Shown: in pieces, positions 35,565 through 44,385 of the stretch
Layout of the letters: each line of letters begins with the position of its first letter
How positions within the stretch are numbered: position 1 is the first letter of the stretch
Assembly (NCBI RefSeq): GCF_000215105.1
Contig: NC_015588.1
Coordinates: 558,001 to 622,000, forward strand
Direction of reading: 5' to 3'
From: Isoptericola variabilis 225
GTDB lineage: Bacteria > Actinomycetota > Actinomycetes > Actinomycetales > Cellulomonadaceae
DNA length: 64,000 nt
Translations under genes and position numbers: made by a program
The notes under the pieces: generated by a model
What the model was told of the DNA's origin: nothing
What the model saw: the letters and a program-made list of their open reading frames with translations, nothing else
The model's database searches: none

Positions 35565-35775
35565 CGCTCCACCCGCCGAGGTAGCGCGCCCGGGCGGCGA
35601 CGTAGCGCGAAGAGCGCCGAGGTAGCGCGAAAAGCGACGAGGTAGCGCACGACTCGTCTGTCGCGCGCTACCTCGTCGCGTTCTGCGCTACCTCGGCGGG
35701 TGGAGCGCTACCTCGGCGCGGGGTGCGCTACCTCGGCGCGGGGTGCGCTACCTCGGCGGGTGCTGCGCTACCTCG
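35555..35775. repeat. 20-bp-period array D, five forward and six reverse units
   Basis: Forward GTAG at 35561, 35581, 35602, 35622 and 35642; reverse CTAC at 35668, 35688, 35708, 35728, 35748 and 35768. All steps are 20 bp except one of 21. Halves face convergent rex and the YceI gene. The first forward unit contains the rex stop codon. Spacers differ mostly, with one duplicated neighbour pair. Confidence 0.92.
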
Positions 35776-35784
35776 CGGGAAGGC

Positions 35785-36336
35785 TCAGGCCTGCTTGATG
35801 GCCGAGATGTCGAGGGAGATCTTGACCTTGTCGCCCACGAGGACGCCGCCGGTCTCGAGCGCGGCGTTCCACGTCAGGCCGTAGTCCTTGCGGGAGATCT
35901 CGAGCTCCGACTCGAAGCCCGCGCGCACGTTGCCGAACGGGTCGGTCGCGGTGCCGACGAACTTGGTCGGCAGCTCGACGGTGTTGGTCACGCCGTTGAT
36001 GGTGAGGTCGCCGGTGATGACGTAGTTGCCGTCGTCCTCGGTGACCGAGGTCGAGGTGAAGGACCAGACCGGCTTCTCCTCGGCGTTCCAGAAGTCGGCG
36101 CTCTTGAGATGCGCGTCGCGGTTCGCGTCGCCCGTGTTGACCGAGGCGGCGTCGAGCTCGGCCGACACCGAGGTCGACTCGAGGTCCTCGCCGACCGTGA
36201 TGGTGCCGGTCGTGATCGCGATGGTCCCGCGGACCTTGGAGATGCCGGCGTGGCGGACGGTGAACGACGCGGTCGAGTGCGAGCCGTCGATGACGTAGGT
36301 GCCGGGCTCGAGGCCGGCGGGCAGGGGCGTGGCCAT
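35785..36336 (-). CDS. YceI family lipid-binding protein
   Basis: 183-residue lipocalin-like beta-barrel protein of the YceI family, which binds isoprenoid or amide-type lipids; polyprenyl/quinone precursors are plausible ligands. Conserved pieces are YVIDGSHSTASFTVRHAG near residue 14, SADFWNAEEKPVWSFTS and DYGLTWNAALETGG. No signal peptide, so cytoplasmic as is usual in actinobacteria. The ATG follows GAGGACC. Upstream lies a perfect palindrome and a divergent MarR gene, the common YceI-MarR pairing, implying repression by MarR. Confidence 0.9.
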   Translation of the reverse strand: MATPLPAGLEPGTYVIDGSHSTASFTVRHAGISKVRGTIAITTGTITVGEDLESTSVSAELDAASVNTGDANRDAHLKSADFWNAEEKPVWSFTSTSVTEDDGNYVITGDLTINGVTNTVELPTKFVGTATDPFGNVRAGFESELEISRKDYGLTWNAALETGGVLVGDKVKISLDISAIKQA

Positions 36337-36386
36337 GATGAAGGTCCTCTCGCGGTGGATGCGCTTGTCGAGTGGTGCAGGTCTCA

Positions 36387-36410
36387 ATGTAGTTGACAGC
36401 TCAACTACAT
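36387..36410. promoter_or_regulatory. MarR-type operator
   Basis: ATGTAGTTGA-CAGC-TCAACTACAT: perfect 10-bp arms around four bases. It is midway between the divergent YceI and MarR genes. AT-rich composition stands out against the surrounding DNA and the half-site TAGTTGA is typical of MarR/OhrR operators. Confidence 0.75.
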
Positions 36411-36448
36411 CCGAATGCATCAACCATGGCGTCTCGTAGCCTATTCCC

Positions 36449-37024
36449 GTGAGCAGCGCCACATCCGCCCGAGCCCCGCGGGGGAAGCGAGAGAGCATGG
36501 ACCAGCAGCCCGGACGCCCGACCACGGAGGTCCGGTGGCTCGACGACGCCCAGCAGCGGGCCTGGCGCCGCTTCCTCGAGGGGACCTCGCGCTTCTACGA
36601 GGCGCTCGACCGCGCGCACGACGCCGGTCTCCCGCTCGCGCTGAGCGAGTACCACCTGCTCGTCCAGGTCTCGGAGGCCCCCGAACGGACGCTGCGCATG
36701 TCGGCGCTGGCGGACTACCTCGCGCTGTCGCGCAGCCGTCTCACCCACACCGTCGACCGCATGGAGGCGCGGGGCCTCGTCGAGCGGCGTCCCGTCCCGG
36801 GCGACCGGCGCGGCGTCAACTGCGTCATGACCGACGCGGGCTACGCCGCGCTCGTCGAGGCGGCGCCGCACCACGTGGCGGCCGTCCGGCGGCTCCTCGT
36901 CGACGTGCTCGAGCCCGAGGAGATGGACACGCTCGGGCGCGCGATGGCCAAGGTGGCCGAGGCCGCGCGCGCCGACGTGGCGCGCCCCGCGGGTCAGGCG
37001 GGCTTGCGCGCCGCGAAGGCGTGA
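36449..37024 (+). CDS. MarR family transcriptional regulator
   Basis: 191-residue winged-helix regulator. The MarR core spans about residues 30-170: LSEYHLLVQVSEAPERTLRM, then recognition helix SRSRLTHTVDRMEARGLVERR and wing PVPGDRRGVNCVMTD. It probably represses the divergent YceI gene and itself through the palindrome 39 bp upstream; ligand unknown. GTG at 36449 is 6 nt behind a TAGCCT box (leaderless); an ATG 16 codons in, after GAGAGAG, is an alternative start. Its last 31 bp overlap the antisense end of a methyltransferase remnant. Confidence 0.88.
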   Translation: MSSATSARAPRGKRESMDQQPGRPTTEVRWLDDAQQRAWRRFLEGTSRFYEALDRAHDAGLPLALSEYHLLVQVSEAPERTLRMSALADYLALSRSRLTHTVDRMEARGLVERRPVPGDRRGVNCVMTDAGYAALVEAAPHHVAAVRRLLVDVLEPEEMDTLGRAMAKVAEAARADVARPAGQAGLRAAKA

Positions 37025-37326
37025 CCTGAGACCGCGTAGCGGCGCGCGTTGCGCTCGCCGCGCGTCCCGCCGAACGTGTCGACCGCCGGGCCGATCCGCA
37101 CGTCGCCGAAGCCGGCGCCGCGGATCAGGGCGACCCACTCGTCGAGCGACCGCCCGCCCGCGATGCAGTCGGTCCACAGGCCGATGTCGCACGTCGCCGC
37201 CTCGGGCACCGACCGGCCCACGGCGATGTCCGCGAACTGCGGCCGCCCACCCGGCCGCAGGACCCGGTAGGCCTCGGCCAGCGCGCGCGCCTTGTCGGCG
37301 ACGAGGTTGAGCACCCCGTTGGGCGA
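36994..37326 (-). pseudogene. second methyltransferase copy, C-terminal remnant
   Basis: Frame encodes SPNGVLNLVADKARALAEAY, RVLRPGGR, an unmatched middle and the end RRYAVSGHAFAARKPA: the C-terminal 40% of an ArsM-like SAM methyltransferase paralogous to the copy just upstream. Motifs I-III that bind SAM are missing. It is joined out of frame to the end of the first copy at about 37322-37326, so a deletion between two tandem paralogues is the simplest origin. A GTG at 37314 could start a short product of 106 residues. Confidence 0.65.
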
Positions 37327-38104
37327 CGAGCGACACCGCGACCCTCTCCTGCGCCGCCGCGCCGAGCAGGCGGCGCATGAGCTCCACGACGTCGTCGGTG
37401 AACAGGGGGTACAGGAGCACGTCGTCGAGGCTGAAGGGCACGCGCTCGGCGAGGCGCACGTCCGTGAAGCCCACGTTGCCGAGCTTGCGCACGAGCACGT
37501 GCTCCGACAGCGCGCCGGCGATGCAGCCCGCCCACGCGGCGCCCGAGGACAGCACCTCGGGCGGCAGGTCGTCCTCGACCGTGAGGTCGGCGACGCACAG
37601 GCGGCCGCCCGGGCGCAGGACCCGGAACGCCTCGGCGAGCGCGCGGCTCTTGCGCGGCGAGAGGTTGACGACGCCGTTGGACACGACGACGTCGGCGACG
37701 CCGTCGGGCAGCGGGAGCGCCTCCATCTCGCCCAGCACGGCGCTGCACCGGTCGGCGACGCCGGCCTCGGCCGCCGCCTCGTGCGTGCGCCGGCACATCT
37801 CCTCGAGCACGTCGACGCCGATCACGCGGCCCGCGGGCCCCGTCCGGCGGGCCGCGAGCACCGTGTCGATCCCGCCGCCGCACCCCAGGTCGACGACCGT
37901 CTCGCCCGGGCGGATGCCCGCGTGCCGCACGGGGTTGCCGACGCCGAGCGCCCACTCGACGCAGCGGGCCGGCACCTCCGCGAGCTCGTCGTCGGAGTAG
38001 AGGCGCTTCGCGACGGCCTCGCCGGCGCCGCGGGGGATCCGGCCGTACGTCTCGCGGACCACGGAGCGGATCCGCTCGGTGTACATCAGGTCTCCGGTCA
38101 TCAT
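37322..38104 (-). pseudogene. ArsM-like SAM-dependent methyltransferase lacking its own stop codon
   Basis: About 261 codons encode a near-complete class I methyltransferase: VVDLGCGGGIDTVLAAR (SAM motif I, near residue 72), GVDVLEEMCRRTH, EALPLPDGVADVVVSNGVVN (motif IV) and RVLRPGGRLCVADL. The domain continues to ERVAVSLVA. The sequence then joins the second copy in a different frame, and the reading frame stays open as Arg/Gly-rich nonsense to 36401. Family members methylate arsenite or similar soft metals; this copy lacks an obvious arsenic-binding cysteine set. ATGATG start overlaps the anti-sigma stop. It may be functional with an aberrant tail. Confidence 0.6.
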
Positions 38105-38394
38105 GACCAGGGCTCCTCCGGGGTCGTCGGGGCGGTGCCGTCGAGGTCTGCGGCCAGGAGGTCGAGCGAGGCGGCGAACGCCGTGAGGCGCGCCTGCACG
38201 TCGTCGGGCACGGGCTGGCGCGCCGTGGAGCCCAGTGCCGCGCGCAGCTCGCGCGCGAAGGCGAGCTCGCCGCAGCACCGCAGGCAGAACGACAGGTGCG
38301 CCTCGAGCGCGTCCACGTCGGCGCGCGACAGGTCGCCGTCGAGGTACTCCCACAGGCGTGCGACGGCGTCGCGGCAGCCGAGGTCGCGGGTCAT
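38101..38394 (-). CDS. zinc-finger anti-sigma factor
   Basis: 97-residue protein with the zinc-finger anti-sigma (RsrA/ZAS) pattern. An N-terminal GCRDAVARLWEYLDGDL is followed by HLSFCLRCC, giving the H-x3-C-x2-C arrangement that binds zinc and can respond to thiol oxidation. The C-terminal half is variable. Its ATG overlaps the stop of the sigma gene (ATGA), as is normal for ECF sigma/anti-sigma pairs. It appears intact although its sigma partner carries a frameshift, so it may now have no target. Confidence 0.8.
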   Translation of the reverse strand: MTRDLGCRDAVARLWEYLDGDLSRADVDALEAHLSFCLRCCGELAFARELRAALGSTARQPVPDDVQARLTAFAASLDLLAADLDGTAPTTPEEPWS

Positions 38395-38998
38395 CGGGTC
38401 ACCTCCTGCCGCGGGCCGGCGCCGGGGTGGCCGGCGAGCAGGCCCGACTCGGTCGCGTACTCCCACATGGCCCGCTCGAACGCCCGGCGCCCGCGGTGCA
38501 GGTGCGAGTAGACGGTGCCGGGAGGCAGGTCGAGCAGCTCGGCGATCTCGCCCGTGCCGAACCCGGCGACGTAGCGCAGCGCGAGCGGCGCACGCAGGTG
38601 CTCGGGCAGCCGGGCGAGCACGAGGTGGACGTCCTCGCCGAGAACGCGCCCACGAAGTCGACGTGCAGCGTGTCCGAGTGCGGCAGCGGGTCCTCGTCGG
38701 CGAGCGTCCGGTAGAGCGAGAACTCGTCGGTCGTGTCGACCGGCACCTCGCGCGGCGTGCGGTCGCGGTGGCGCAGGGAGTCGCGCCACGCGTTCGTGAG
38801 GATCACCCGCAGCCAGCGCGGTCCGGCGCGCACGTCGCGCAGCGACGCGAACGACCGGCACGCCCGCACCATCGCCTCCTGCACCAGGTCCTCCGCCGCG
38901 GGCGCCGAGCCGGTGAGCTGACGGGCGAGCGCGTACAGGCCCGGCAGCTCGGCCGTGACCAGCTGCTGCAGGGTCGTGCGCTCGGTCCGCCCCAGCAT
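38391..38998 (-). pseudogene. ECF RNA polymerase sigma factor with a frameshift
   Basis: Region 2 is read in one frame (ELPGLYALARQLTGSAPAAEDLVQEAMVRA, WLRVILTNAWRD; given as parts) up to DFVGAF. Region 4 is in another (GEDVHLVLARLPEHLRAPLA, FGTGEIAELLDLPPGTVYSH, LHRGRRAFERAMWEY). The break is at GCGTTCTCGGCGAGG near 38637; restoring one C (GTTCCTCGGC) gives continuous FLGED. As it stands translation ends without region 4, so the factor cannot recognise -35 elements. A true mutation or a base-calling error cannot be told apart here. It is first gene of the sigma/anti-sigma/methyltransferase unit. Confidence 0.75.
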
Positions 38999-39205
38999 CG
39001 GCTCACCTCGACCTCATGGTCCTCCCGGCGGTCCCGCGTGCGCACCCGCCCGGTGCCGGTGCGTGCGCACCGCGGCCCTCCACCCGTCCAGGACGCCGCG
39101 GGGCCCTCGGACATTGCGCCCGGGTCGGGTGGACGTCGCGTGAGACGGGTCACGCCGATCCTGGGCGGGGCCTGGGGATGCCGGGCATCTGGGACACTGG
39201 GAGCC

Positions 39206-39850
39206 ATGGCCACCACCACCGTGCACCTGCTGCGCCACGGCGAGGTCCACAACCCGGACGGCGTGCTGTACGGCCGCATCGAGGGCTACCGCCTGTCCGA
39301 GCGCGGCCTCGCGATGGCGCGCCACGTCGCGTCGCACCTGTCCGACGCCGGCCGCGACGTCGTCGCGGTCGTCGCCTCGCCGCTGCAGCGCGCGCAGGAG
39401 ACGGCGAAGCCCGTCGCCGACGCGTTCGGGCTCGACCTCGCGTCGGACGAGCGGCTCGTGGAGGCCGGCAACGTCTTCGAGGGCAGCACGATCGGCTCGC
39501 GCCCCGCGCAGCTGGCGCACCCGCGGTACTGGCGGTACCTGTGGAACCCGCTGCGGCCGTCGTGGGGCGAGGCGTACACCGCGCAGGTCGCGCGCATGCG
39601 TGCCGCGGTCGACGACGCCCGGCGCGCGCACGCGGGCCACGAGGTCGTGCTCGTGAGCCACCAGTTGCCCGTGTGGCTGACGCGCCGCTCCTACGAGGGA
39701 CGCCCCCTCGCGCACGACCCGCGCCGCCGCGAGTGCACGCTCGCCTCGCTCACGTCGCTGACGTTCGACGGCGACCGGTTCGTGGGCCTGCACTACAGCG
39801 AGCCGGCCGCGAGCCTGCTCGCCGGCGCGAACCAGGTGCCGGGGGCGTGA
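39206..39850 (+). CDS. histidine phosphatase (phosphoglycerate mutase-like) family protein
   Basis: 214-residue branch-1 histidine phosphatase. The catalytic LLRHGEVHN is at residues 8-16; YRLSERGLAMA and ASPLQRAQETAKP follow, and the second histidine is in LVSHQLPVW near residue 152. It is not a glycolytic mutase by neighbourhood: it opens the cytochrome c maturation cluster, and a histidine phosphatase gene precedes resA in many actinobacteria. The role there is not established. ATG after GGGAGCC; its stop overlaps the next GTG. Confidence 0.88.
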   Translation: MATTTVHLLRHGEVHNPDGVLYGRIEGYRLSERGLAMARHVASHLSDAGRDVVAVVASPLQRAQETAKPVADAFGLDLASDERLVEAGNVFEGSTIGSRPAQLAHPRYWRYLWNPLRPSWGEAYTAQVARMRAAVDDARRAHAGHEVVLVSHQLPVWLTRRSYEGRPLAHDPRRRECTLASLTSLTFDGDRFVGLHYSEPAASLLAGANQVPGA

Positions 39851-40455
39851 CGGTGCGCAGGATCGTCACGGCGCTCGCCGGCGGCGCCCTGGTGCTCGCG
39901 CTGGCCGCGTGCGGCGCCCAGGACTCGGGCGCCGGCGACGTCGTCGGGCAGGGCTTCGTCTCCGGCGACGGGTCGGTGCAGCAGTGGGCACCGGGCGAGC
40001 GCAAGGACCCGGTCACGGTCGAGGGCACGACGTTCGAGGGCGAGGAGGTGTCGACCGCGGACTGGCGCGGTGACGTCGTCGTGCTCAACACCTGGTACGC
40101 CGGGTGCGCGCCGTGCCGTGCCGAGGCCCCCGACCTCGTGGCGCTCGCGACCGAGCGGGCCGACGACGGCGTGCGCCTGCTCGGCATCAACACCGAGGAC
40201 GACGCCGGCACCGCGCTCGCGTTCCAGCGCACGTTCGAGGTGCCCTACCCGTCGATCGAGGACCGCAGCGGCCGCGTCGTCGCGGGCCTGTCCGGCGTCG
40301 TGCCGCTCCAGGCCGTGCCGTCGACCGTCGTGCTCGACCCCGAGGGCCGCGTCGCGGCGCGCGTCGTCGGGCAGGTCGCCGGCTCGACGCTCGACGCGCT
40401 CGTCGACGACGTCCTCGCCTCGACGAGCGCCGAGGGGACCGGGGAGGGCGCCTGA
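39847..40455 (+). CDS. resA: TlpA/ResA-like thiol-disulphide oxidoreductase lipoprotein
   Basis: 202-residue extracytoplasmic thioredoxin-fold lipoprotein that reduces apocytochrome c cysteines. The N-terminus [20 protein letters not shown] ends in the lipobox LAAC. The active site CAPC lies in [15 protein letters not shown] near residue 88, and [13 protein letters not shown] is the cis-proline region. GTG start overlaps the upstream stop (GTGA). Neighbours ccdA, resB and ccsB complete a system II heme-attachment machinery; electrons come from CcdA. Confidence 0.92.
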   Translation: MTVRRIVTALAGGALVLALAACGAQDSGAGDVVGQGFVSGDGSVQQWAPGERKDPVTVEGTTFEGEEVSTADWRGDVVVLNTWYAGCAPCRAEAPDLVALATERADDGVRLLGINTEDDAGTALAFQRTFEVPYPSIEDRSGRVVAGLSGVVPLQAVPSTVVLDPEGRVAARVVGQVAGSTLDALVDDVLASTSAEGTGEGA

Positions 40456-41249
40456 TGGGCGAGGCGTTCGCCACCACCGCGTTCAGCGGCTCGCTGCTGC
40501 TCGCCGTGCCCGTCGCGCTGCTCGCCGGGCTCGTGTCGTTCGCGTCGCCGTGCGTGCTGCCGCTCGTGCCGGGCTACGTCGGCTACGTCGGCGGCATGGC
40601 CGCGGCGCACGCCGGCGGCGGGTCCGCGGGTGCGGCGTCCGGCGGCACGACGGCGGTGCGCACCGCGCCGGCGCGCGGGCGCGTCCTGGCGGGGGTCGGC
40701 CTGTTCGTGCTCGGCTTCACGCTCGTCTTCGTCGCGCTCATGGCGGCCGCGGGCGCGTTCGGCTCCTACCTCGTGCGCTGGGAGGGCGTGATCACCCGGG
40801 TGCTCGGCGTCGTCGTCGTGCTCATGGGGCTCGCGTTCGTCGGCGGCGTGCCGTTCCTGCAGCGCGAGCGCCGCCTGCACCTGAGCCCGCGCACGGGCCT
40901 GTGGGGCGCGCCGCTGCTCGGCGTCGTGTTCGGGCTCGGCTGGACGCCGTGCATCGGCCCGACGCTCGCCGCGGTCCAGGCGCTGTCGCTCAACGAGGCG
41001 TCGGCGGGACGCGGCGTCCTGCTGGGCGTCGCGTACTGCGTCGGGCTCGGCGTGCCGTTCCTGCTCGTGGCGCTCGGCCTGCAGTCCTCGCAGCGCATGC
41101 TCGGGTTCCTGCGCCGGCACCGGCTCGCGATCCAGCGCGCCGGCGGCGCCCTGCTCGTCCTCATCGGCCTCGCGCTCGTCACGGGCCTGTGGGGCGCGGT
41201 GACGAGCATGCTGCAGGGCTGGATCGGCGGATTCACGACGGTGGTGTGA
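40455..41249 (+). CDS. ccdA: cytochrome c biogenesis transmembrane protein CcdA
   Basis: 264-residue, six-helix membrane protein moving reducing equivalents from cytoplasmic thioredoxin to ResA. Key cysteines lie in [17 protein letters not shown] near residue 31 and [18 protein letters not shown] near residue 162, each in the proline-flanked helices typical of CcdA/DsbD. A Gly/Ala-rich loop ([14 protein letters not shown]) is inserted after helix 1. ATG overlaps the resA stop by one base (TGATG) and its own stop overlaps resB the same way, so the four genes are translated as a unit. Confidence 0.94.
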   Translation: MGEAFATTAFSGSLLLAVPVALLAGLVSFASPCVLPLVPGYVGYVGGMAAAHAGGGSAGAASGGTTAVRTAPARGRVLAGVGLFVLGFTLVFVALMAAAGAFGSYLVRWEGVITRVLGVVVVLMGLAFVGGVPFLQRERRLHLSPRTGLWGAPLLGVVFGLGWTPCIGPTLAAVQALSLNEASAGRGVLLGVAYCVGLGVPFLLVALGLQSSQRMLGFLRRHRLAIQRAGGALLVLIGLALVTGLWGAVTSMLQGWIGGFTTVV

Positions 41250-42982
41250 TGAGCGACTCCACGACCTACCGCCCCGAGGGCATCGCCGACGAGTTCACCG
41301 AGGGCGGCACGGCGCGCGAGGCGCCGGCGTCGGGCACCGGGCCGACGCTGCCCGCGCTCGGCTGGCGCGGCACGCTGCGCTGGACCTGGCGGCAGCTCAC
41401 GAGCATGCGCGTCGCGCTCATGCTGCTCATGCTCCTGGCGGTCGCGGCCGTGCCCGGCTCGATCCTGCCGCAGCGGCCGCAGGACCCGGCCGCGGTGCTC
41501 ACGTACCTGGCGGACCATCCGACCGCCGGCGAGTGGCTCGACCGCCTCGGCTTCTTCGACGTGTACTCGTCGGTCTGGTTCTCGGCGATCTACCTGCTGC
41601 TGTTCGTGTCGCTCGTCGGGTGCATCGTGCCGCGCACGGTCGCGCACGCCCGCGCCGTGCGCGCCCGGCCGCCGCGCACGCCCGCGCGGTTCGAGCGCTT
41701 CCCGGCCCGCGCCGAGGGCACGACGTCGGCGTCGCCCGACGAGGTGGCCGACGCCGTCGCCGCGCACCTGCGCGGGCGGCTGTCCTGGCTGCCGACGTTC
41801 CGCGTCGACACGGGCGCCGAGGAGCCGCGGCCCGCGCGCGGCACCGTGCCGGCCCGGCCCGCGACCCGCACCGTCGCGGCCGAGCGGGGGTACCTGCGCG
41901 AGACCGGCAACCTCGTGTTCCACCTGGCGCTCCTGGGGCTGCTCGTGTCGGTCGCGCTCGGCCAGCTCATGCACTACCGGGGCCAGGCGATCGTGACCGA
42001 GGGGCGCGGCTTCGCCAACGCCGTCGTCGACTACGACACGTTCGAGTCCGGCGCGTGGTTCTCGCCGTCGTCGCTCGTCCCGTTCTCCATGACGCTCGAC
42101 CGGTTCGAGTCGCAGTTCGCGACCGACACGGTCGCCTTCGCGCAGGCGCGCGACTTCACGGCGTTCGTCACCGTGACCGAGCCGGGCGGCGAGCAGCGCG
42201 CGGAGACCATCAAGGTCAACGAGCCGCTCCAGGTCGACGGCTCCAAGATCTACCTGCAGGGCAACGGCTTCGCGCCCGAGATCACGGTGCACGACGCCGA
42301 GGGGCAGGTCGCGTTCGCCGGCCGCGTGCCGTTCCTGCCCGAGGACACGATGTACACCTCGCGCGGCGTCGTGAAGGTCCCGGACGTCTCGCCCGGGCTC
42401 GAGCAGCTCGGGCTCGTCGGATACTTCCTGCCGACCGCGGTCGTCGAGGCGGACGGGTCCGCCCGCTCGGTGTTCCCGCAGCCGACCGACCCGCTGCTCG
42501 TGCTCGAGGTCTACCGCGGCGACCTCGGGCTCGACGAGGGCGTGCCCCAGAACGTCTACCGCCTCGACACCGCGAACCTCACCCCGTCGGTCGACGCCGA
42601 CGGCGAGCGCGTCAAGGTCCTGCTGCGCCCGGGCGAGACCGCCGAGCTGCCCGACGGCCTCGGCACCGTCACGCTCGCCCAGGACGTGCCCCGCTACGTC
42701 GCGCTCGACCTGCGCCACGACCCGTCGCTCGGCTGGGTCCTCACGTTCTCGCTGCTGGCCCTCGGCGGGCTCGCGGTCTCGCTGTTCACCCCGCGCCGTC
42801 GCGTGTGGGTGCGATCATGGACCGAGCCCGACGCCGAGGGCGCCGGCGGGGCCGCGGTCACGCGCGTCGAGGTCGCCGGGCTCGCCCGCGGGGACGACGC
42901 GGGCCTGCAGGACGAGGTCGACCGCGCGCTCGCCGCCGTGCCGGGCGCACGGACCGCCACCGACACCACCACGGAAGGCTGA
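41249..42982 (+). CDS. resB: cytochrome c biogenesis protein ResB (Ccs1)
   Basis: 577-residue membrane protein that, with CcsB, carries heme out and attaches it to apocytochrome c. It has three N-terminal helices (MRVALMLLMLLAVAAVPGSI; SAIYLLLFVSLVGCIVPRT; LVFHLALLGLLVSVALGQL) and a large extracytoplasmic domain of about 330 residues containing NEPLQVDGSKIYLQGNGFAP. A last helix precedes a charged cytosolic tail. Length is usual for actinobacterial ResB. An acidic N-terminal extension of about 40 residues precedes helix 1. Confidence 0.93.
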   Translation: MSDSTTYRPEGIADEFTEGGTAREAPASGTGPTLPALGWRGTLRWTWRQLTSMRVALMLLMLLAVAAVPGSILPQRPQDPAAVLTYLADHPTAGEWLDRLGFFDVYSSVWFSAIYLLLFVSLVGCIVPRTVAHARAVRARPPRTPARFERFPARAEGTTSASPDEVADAVAAHLRGRLSWLPTFRVDTGAEEPRPARGTVPARPATRTVAAERGYLRETGNLVFHLALLGLLVSVALGQLMHYRGQAIVTEGRGFANAVVDYDTFESGAWFSPSSLVPFSMTLDRFESQFATDTVAFAQARDFTAFVTVTEPGGEQRAETIKVNEPLQVDGSKIYLQGNGFAPEITVHDAEGQVAFAGRVPFLPEDTMYTSRGVVKVPDVSPGLEQLGLVGYFLPTAVVEADGSARSVFPQPTDPLLVLEVYRGDLGLDEGVPQNVYRLDTANLTPSVDADGERVKVLLRPGETAELPDGLGTVTLAQDVPRYVALDLRHDPSLGWVLTFSLLALGGLAVSLFTPRRRVWVRSWTEPDAEGAGGAAVTRVEVAGLARGDDAGLQDEVDRALAAVPGARTATDTTTEG

Positions 42983-42984
42983 CC

Positions 42985-43953
42985 ATGGAGATCGCCGAGC
43001 TGAGCGTGCTGCTCGTCTGGGCCTCGATGACCGCGCTCGCCATCGCGCTCGTCGCGTTCGCCGTCGACCTGGGCCGGCGGACCGAGCGGCGTGCCGGCCG
43101 GCGGGCCGAGGCCCGCTCCCTCGCGGCCGTGGGCGGCGGCGAGGCGCCCGCCGCGACGCCCGTGCCGCCGTCGGGCACCGACGCGGGCGAGCCGCGCCGC
43201 CGTGCGCTCGGGATCGCCATGTCGACGACGTGGCTCGGCACCGCGATGCTGCTCGTCGCGATCGTCCTGCGCGGCCTCGCGGCCGGCCGCACGCCGTGGG
43301 CCAACATGTACGAGTTCACGCTGGTCGGCTCGTTCATGGCGCTCGCGGTGTTCCTCGGCCTGACGGTGCGGCGCGACGTGCGCTTCCTCGGCACGTTCGT
43401 CACGGGGCTCGTCGTGCTGTTCCTCGCCCTGGGCGTCAACGTCTTCTACGTCGCCGCGACCGGCGTGCAGCCCGCGCTGCAGAACTACTGGCTCGTGATC
43501 CACGTCGGCGTCGCCGTCGCGGCCACGGGCATCCTCACGGTCGCGTTCGTGACGTCGGTGCTCCAGCTCCTGCGCGACAGCCGTGACGCGGGGGTGCCGT
43601 TCCTCGCGCGGCCGGGCTTCCGCTGGCTCGACCAGATGCCCGCGCCCGCCGCGCTCGAGACGCTGTCGTTCCGCCTCAACGCCGTCGGGTTCGTGCTGTG
43701 GACGTTCACCCTCATCGGCGGCGCGATCTGGGCCGAGCACGCGTGGGGCCGCTACTGGGGCTGGGACCCCAAGGAGGTCTGGAGCTTCATCGTGTGGGTC
43801 GTGTACGCGGCCTACCTGCACGCGCGCACGACGCGCGGGTGGTCGGGGCGGCGGGCCGCGTGGTTCGTCGTCGTGGGCTACGCCTGCGTGCTGTTCAACT
43901 TCACCGGCGTGAACCTCATCTTCAACGGGAAGCACTCGTACTCGGGGCTGTGA
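42985..43953 (+). CDS. ccsB: cytochrome c biogenesis protein CcsB (CcsA/ResC type)
   Basis: 322-residue membrane protein with about eight helices. It has the heme-handling tryptophan-rich motif WGRYWGWDPKEVWSFIVW (WWD domain) near residue 253. Conserved external histidines are in NYWLVIHVGVAVAA near 170 and YLHARTTRGW near 275. A cytosolic Ala/Arg-rich loop separates helices 1 and 2. It ends in the common FNGKHSYSGL. It follows resB by 2 bp and closes the operon; no clear terminator hairpin is seen in the 66 bp before the next stop. Confidence 0.94.
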   Translation: MEIAELSVLLVWASMTALAIALVAFAVDLGRRTERRAGRRAEARSLAAVGGGEAPAATPVPPSGTDAGEPRRRALGIAMSTTWLGTAMLLVAIVLRGLAAGRTPWANMYEFTLVGSFMALAVFLGLTVRRDVRFLGTFVTGLVVLFLALGVNVFYVAATGVQPALQNYWLVIHVGVAVAATGILTVAFVTSVLQLLRDSRDAGVPFLARPGFRWLDQMPAPAALETLSFRLNAVGFVLWTFTLIGGAIWAEHAWGRYWGWDPKEVWSFIVWVVYAAYLHARTTRGWSGRRAAWFVVVGYACVLFNFTGVNLIFNGKHSYSGL

Positions 43954-44019
43954 CTTGAGGTCATGAGCTCTGACTCCTGAGCCTTGAGCCCCGAGCGCGG
44001 CGGGGCGCCGGGACGGCGC

Positions 44020-44385
44020 TCAGGCCAGCGAGCTCGGGGTGTCGTCGTCCGGGTCCTGGCCGCTCTCGCGCCGGCGACGACGGCGCTCCTGCTCGAGCCG
44101 CCAGAGGAAGTCCGGGTCGTCGTCGGGCGCCACGGGGCCGGACGGACGCCGCGGCCCGCGACCGGGGCGGCCACGGCTGCCCGAGCCCCGGCCGCCCGCG
44201 CGGCGATGCTGCGCCTTGAGCACGATCCACGCGACGGCGCCGAACACGGGCAGCAGTAGGATGATGAGCACCCACAGCCACGTGGGCAGGCCGCCGCGGT
44301 CCTCCTCGTCCGACCCGGCCAGGTCGGCGAGCGAGTAGACCACGAGCCCCACGACCACCAGGGGCAGGACGACGCGTACGAACAT
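44020..44385 (-). CDS. PLDc_N-domain small membrane protein
   Basis: 121 residues with two membrane helices (VVLPLVVVGLVVYSLADLA and LPTWLWVLIILLLPVFGAVAWIVL, the latter shortened here to its core) in the pattern of the phospholipase D N-terminal (PLDc_N) domain. These small proteins lack any PLD catalytic domain. A basic Gly/Arg stretch and an acidic tail (DDDPDFLWRLEQERRRRRRE) follow on the cytosolic side. Function unknown. It converges with ccsB and is divergent from the DUF4229 gene. Confidence 0.75.
   Translation of the reverse strand: MFVRVVLPLVVVGLVVYSLADLAGSDEEDRGGLPTWLWVLIILLLPVFGAVAWIVLKAQHRRAGGRGSGSRGRPGRGPRRPSGPVAPDDDPDFLWRLEQERRRRRRESGQDPDDDTPSSLA

Noticed and set aside
35561..35568. 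GAGGTAG in the array core resembling the let-7 seed
   Set aside because: Coincidence of seven bases with a eukaryotic microRNA; no biological link in bacteria.
36401..38353. 650-codon minus-strand open frame through the methyltransferases and the MarR gene
   Set aside because: Only its first part encodes the methyltransferase; the rest is out-of-frame and antisense sequence after a deletion junction.
43954..44019. possible terminator between ccsB and the PLDc_N gene
   Set aside because: GAGGTCATGAGCTCTGACTCCTGAG has only weak, short self-complementarity and no convincing stem.
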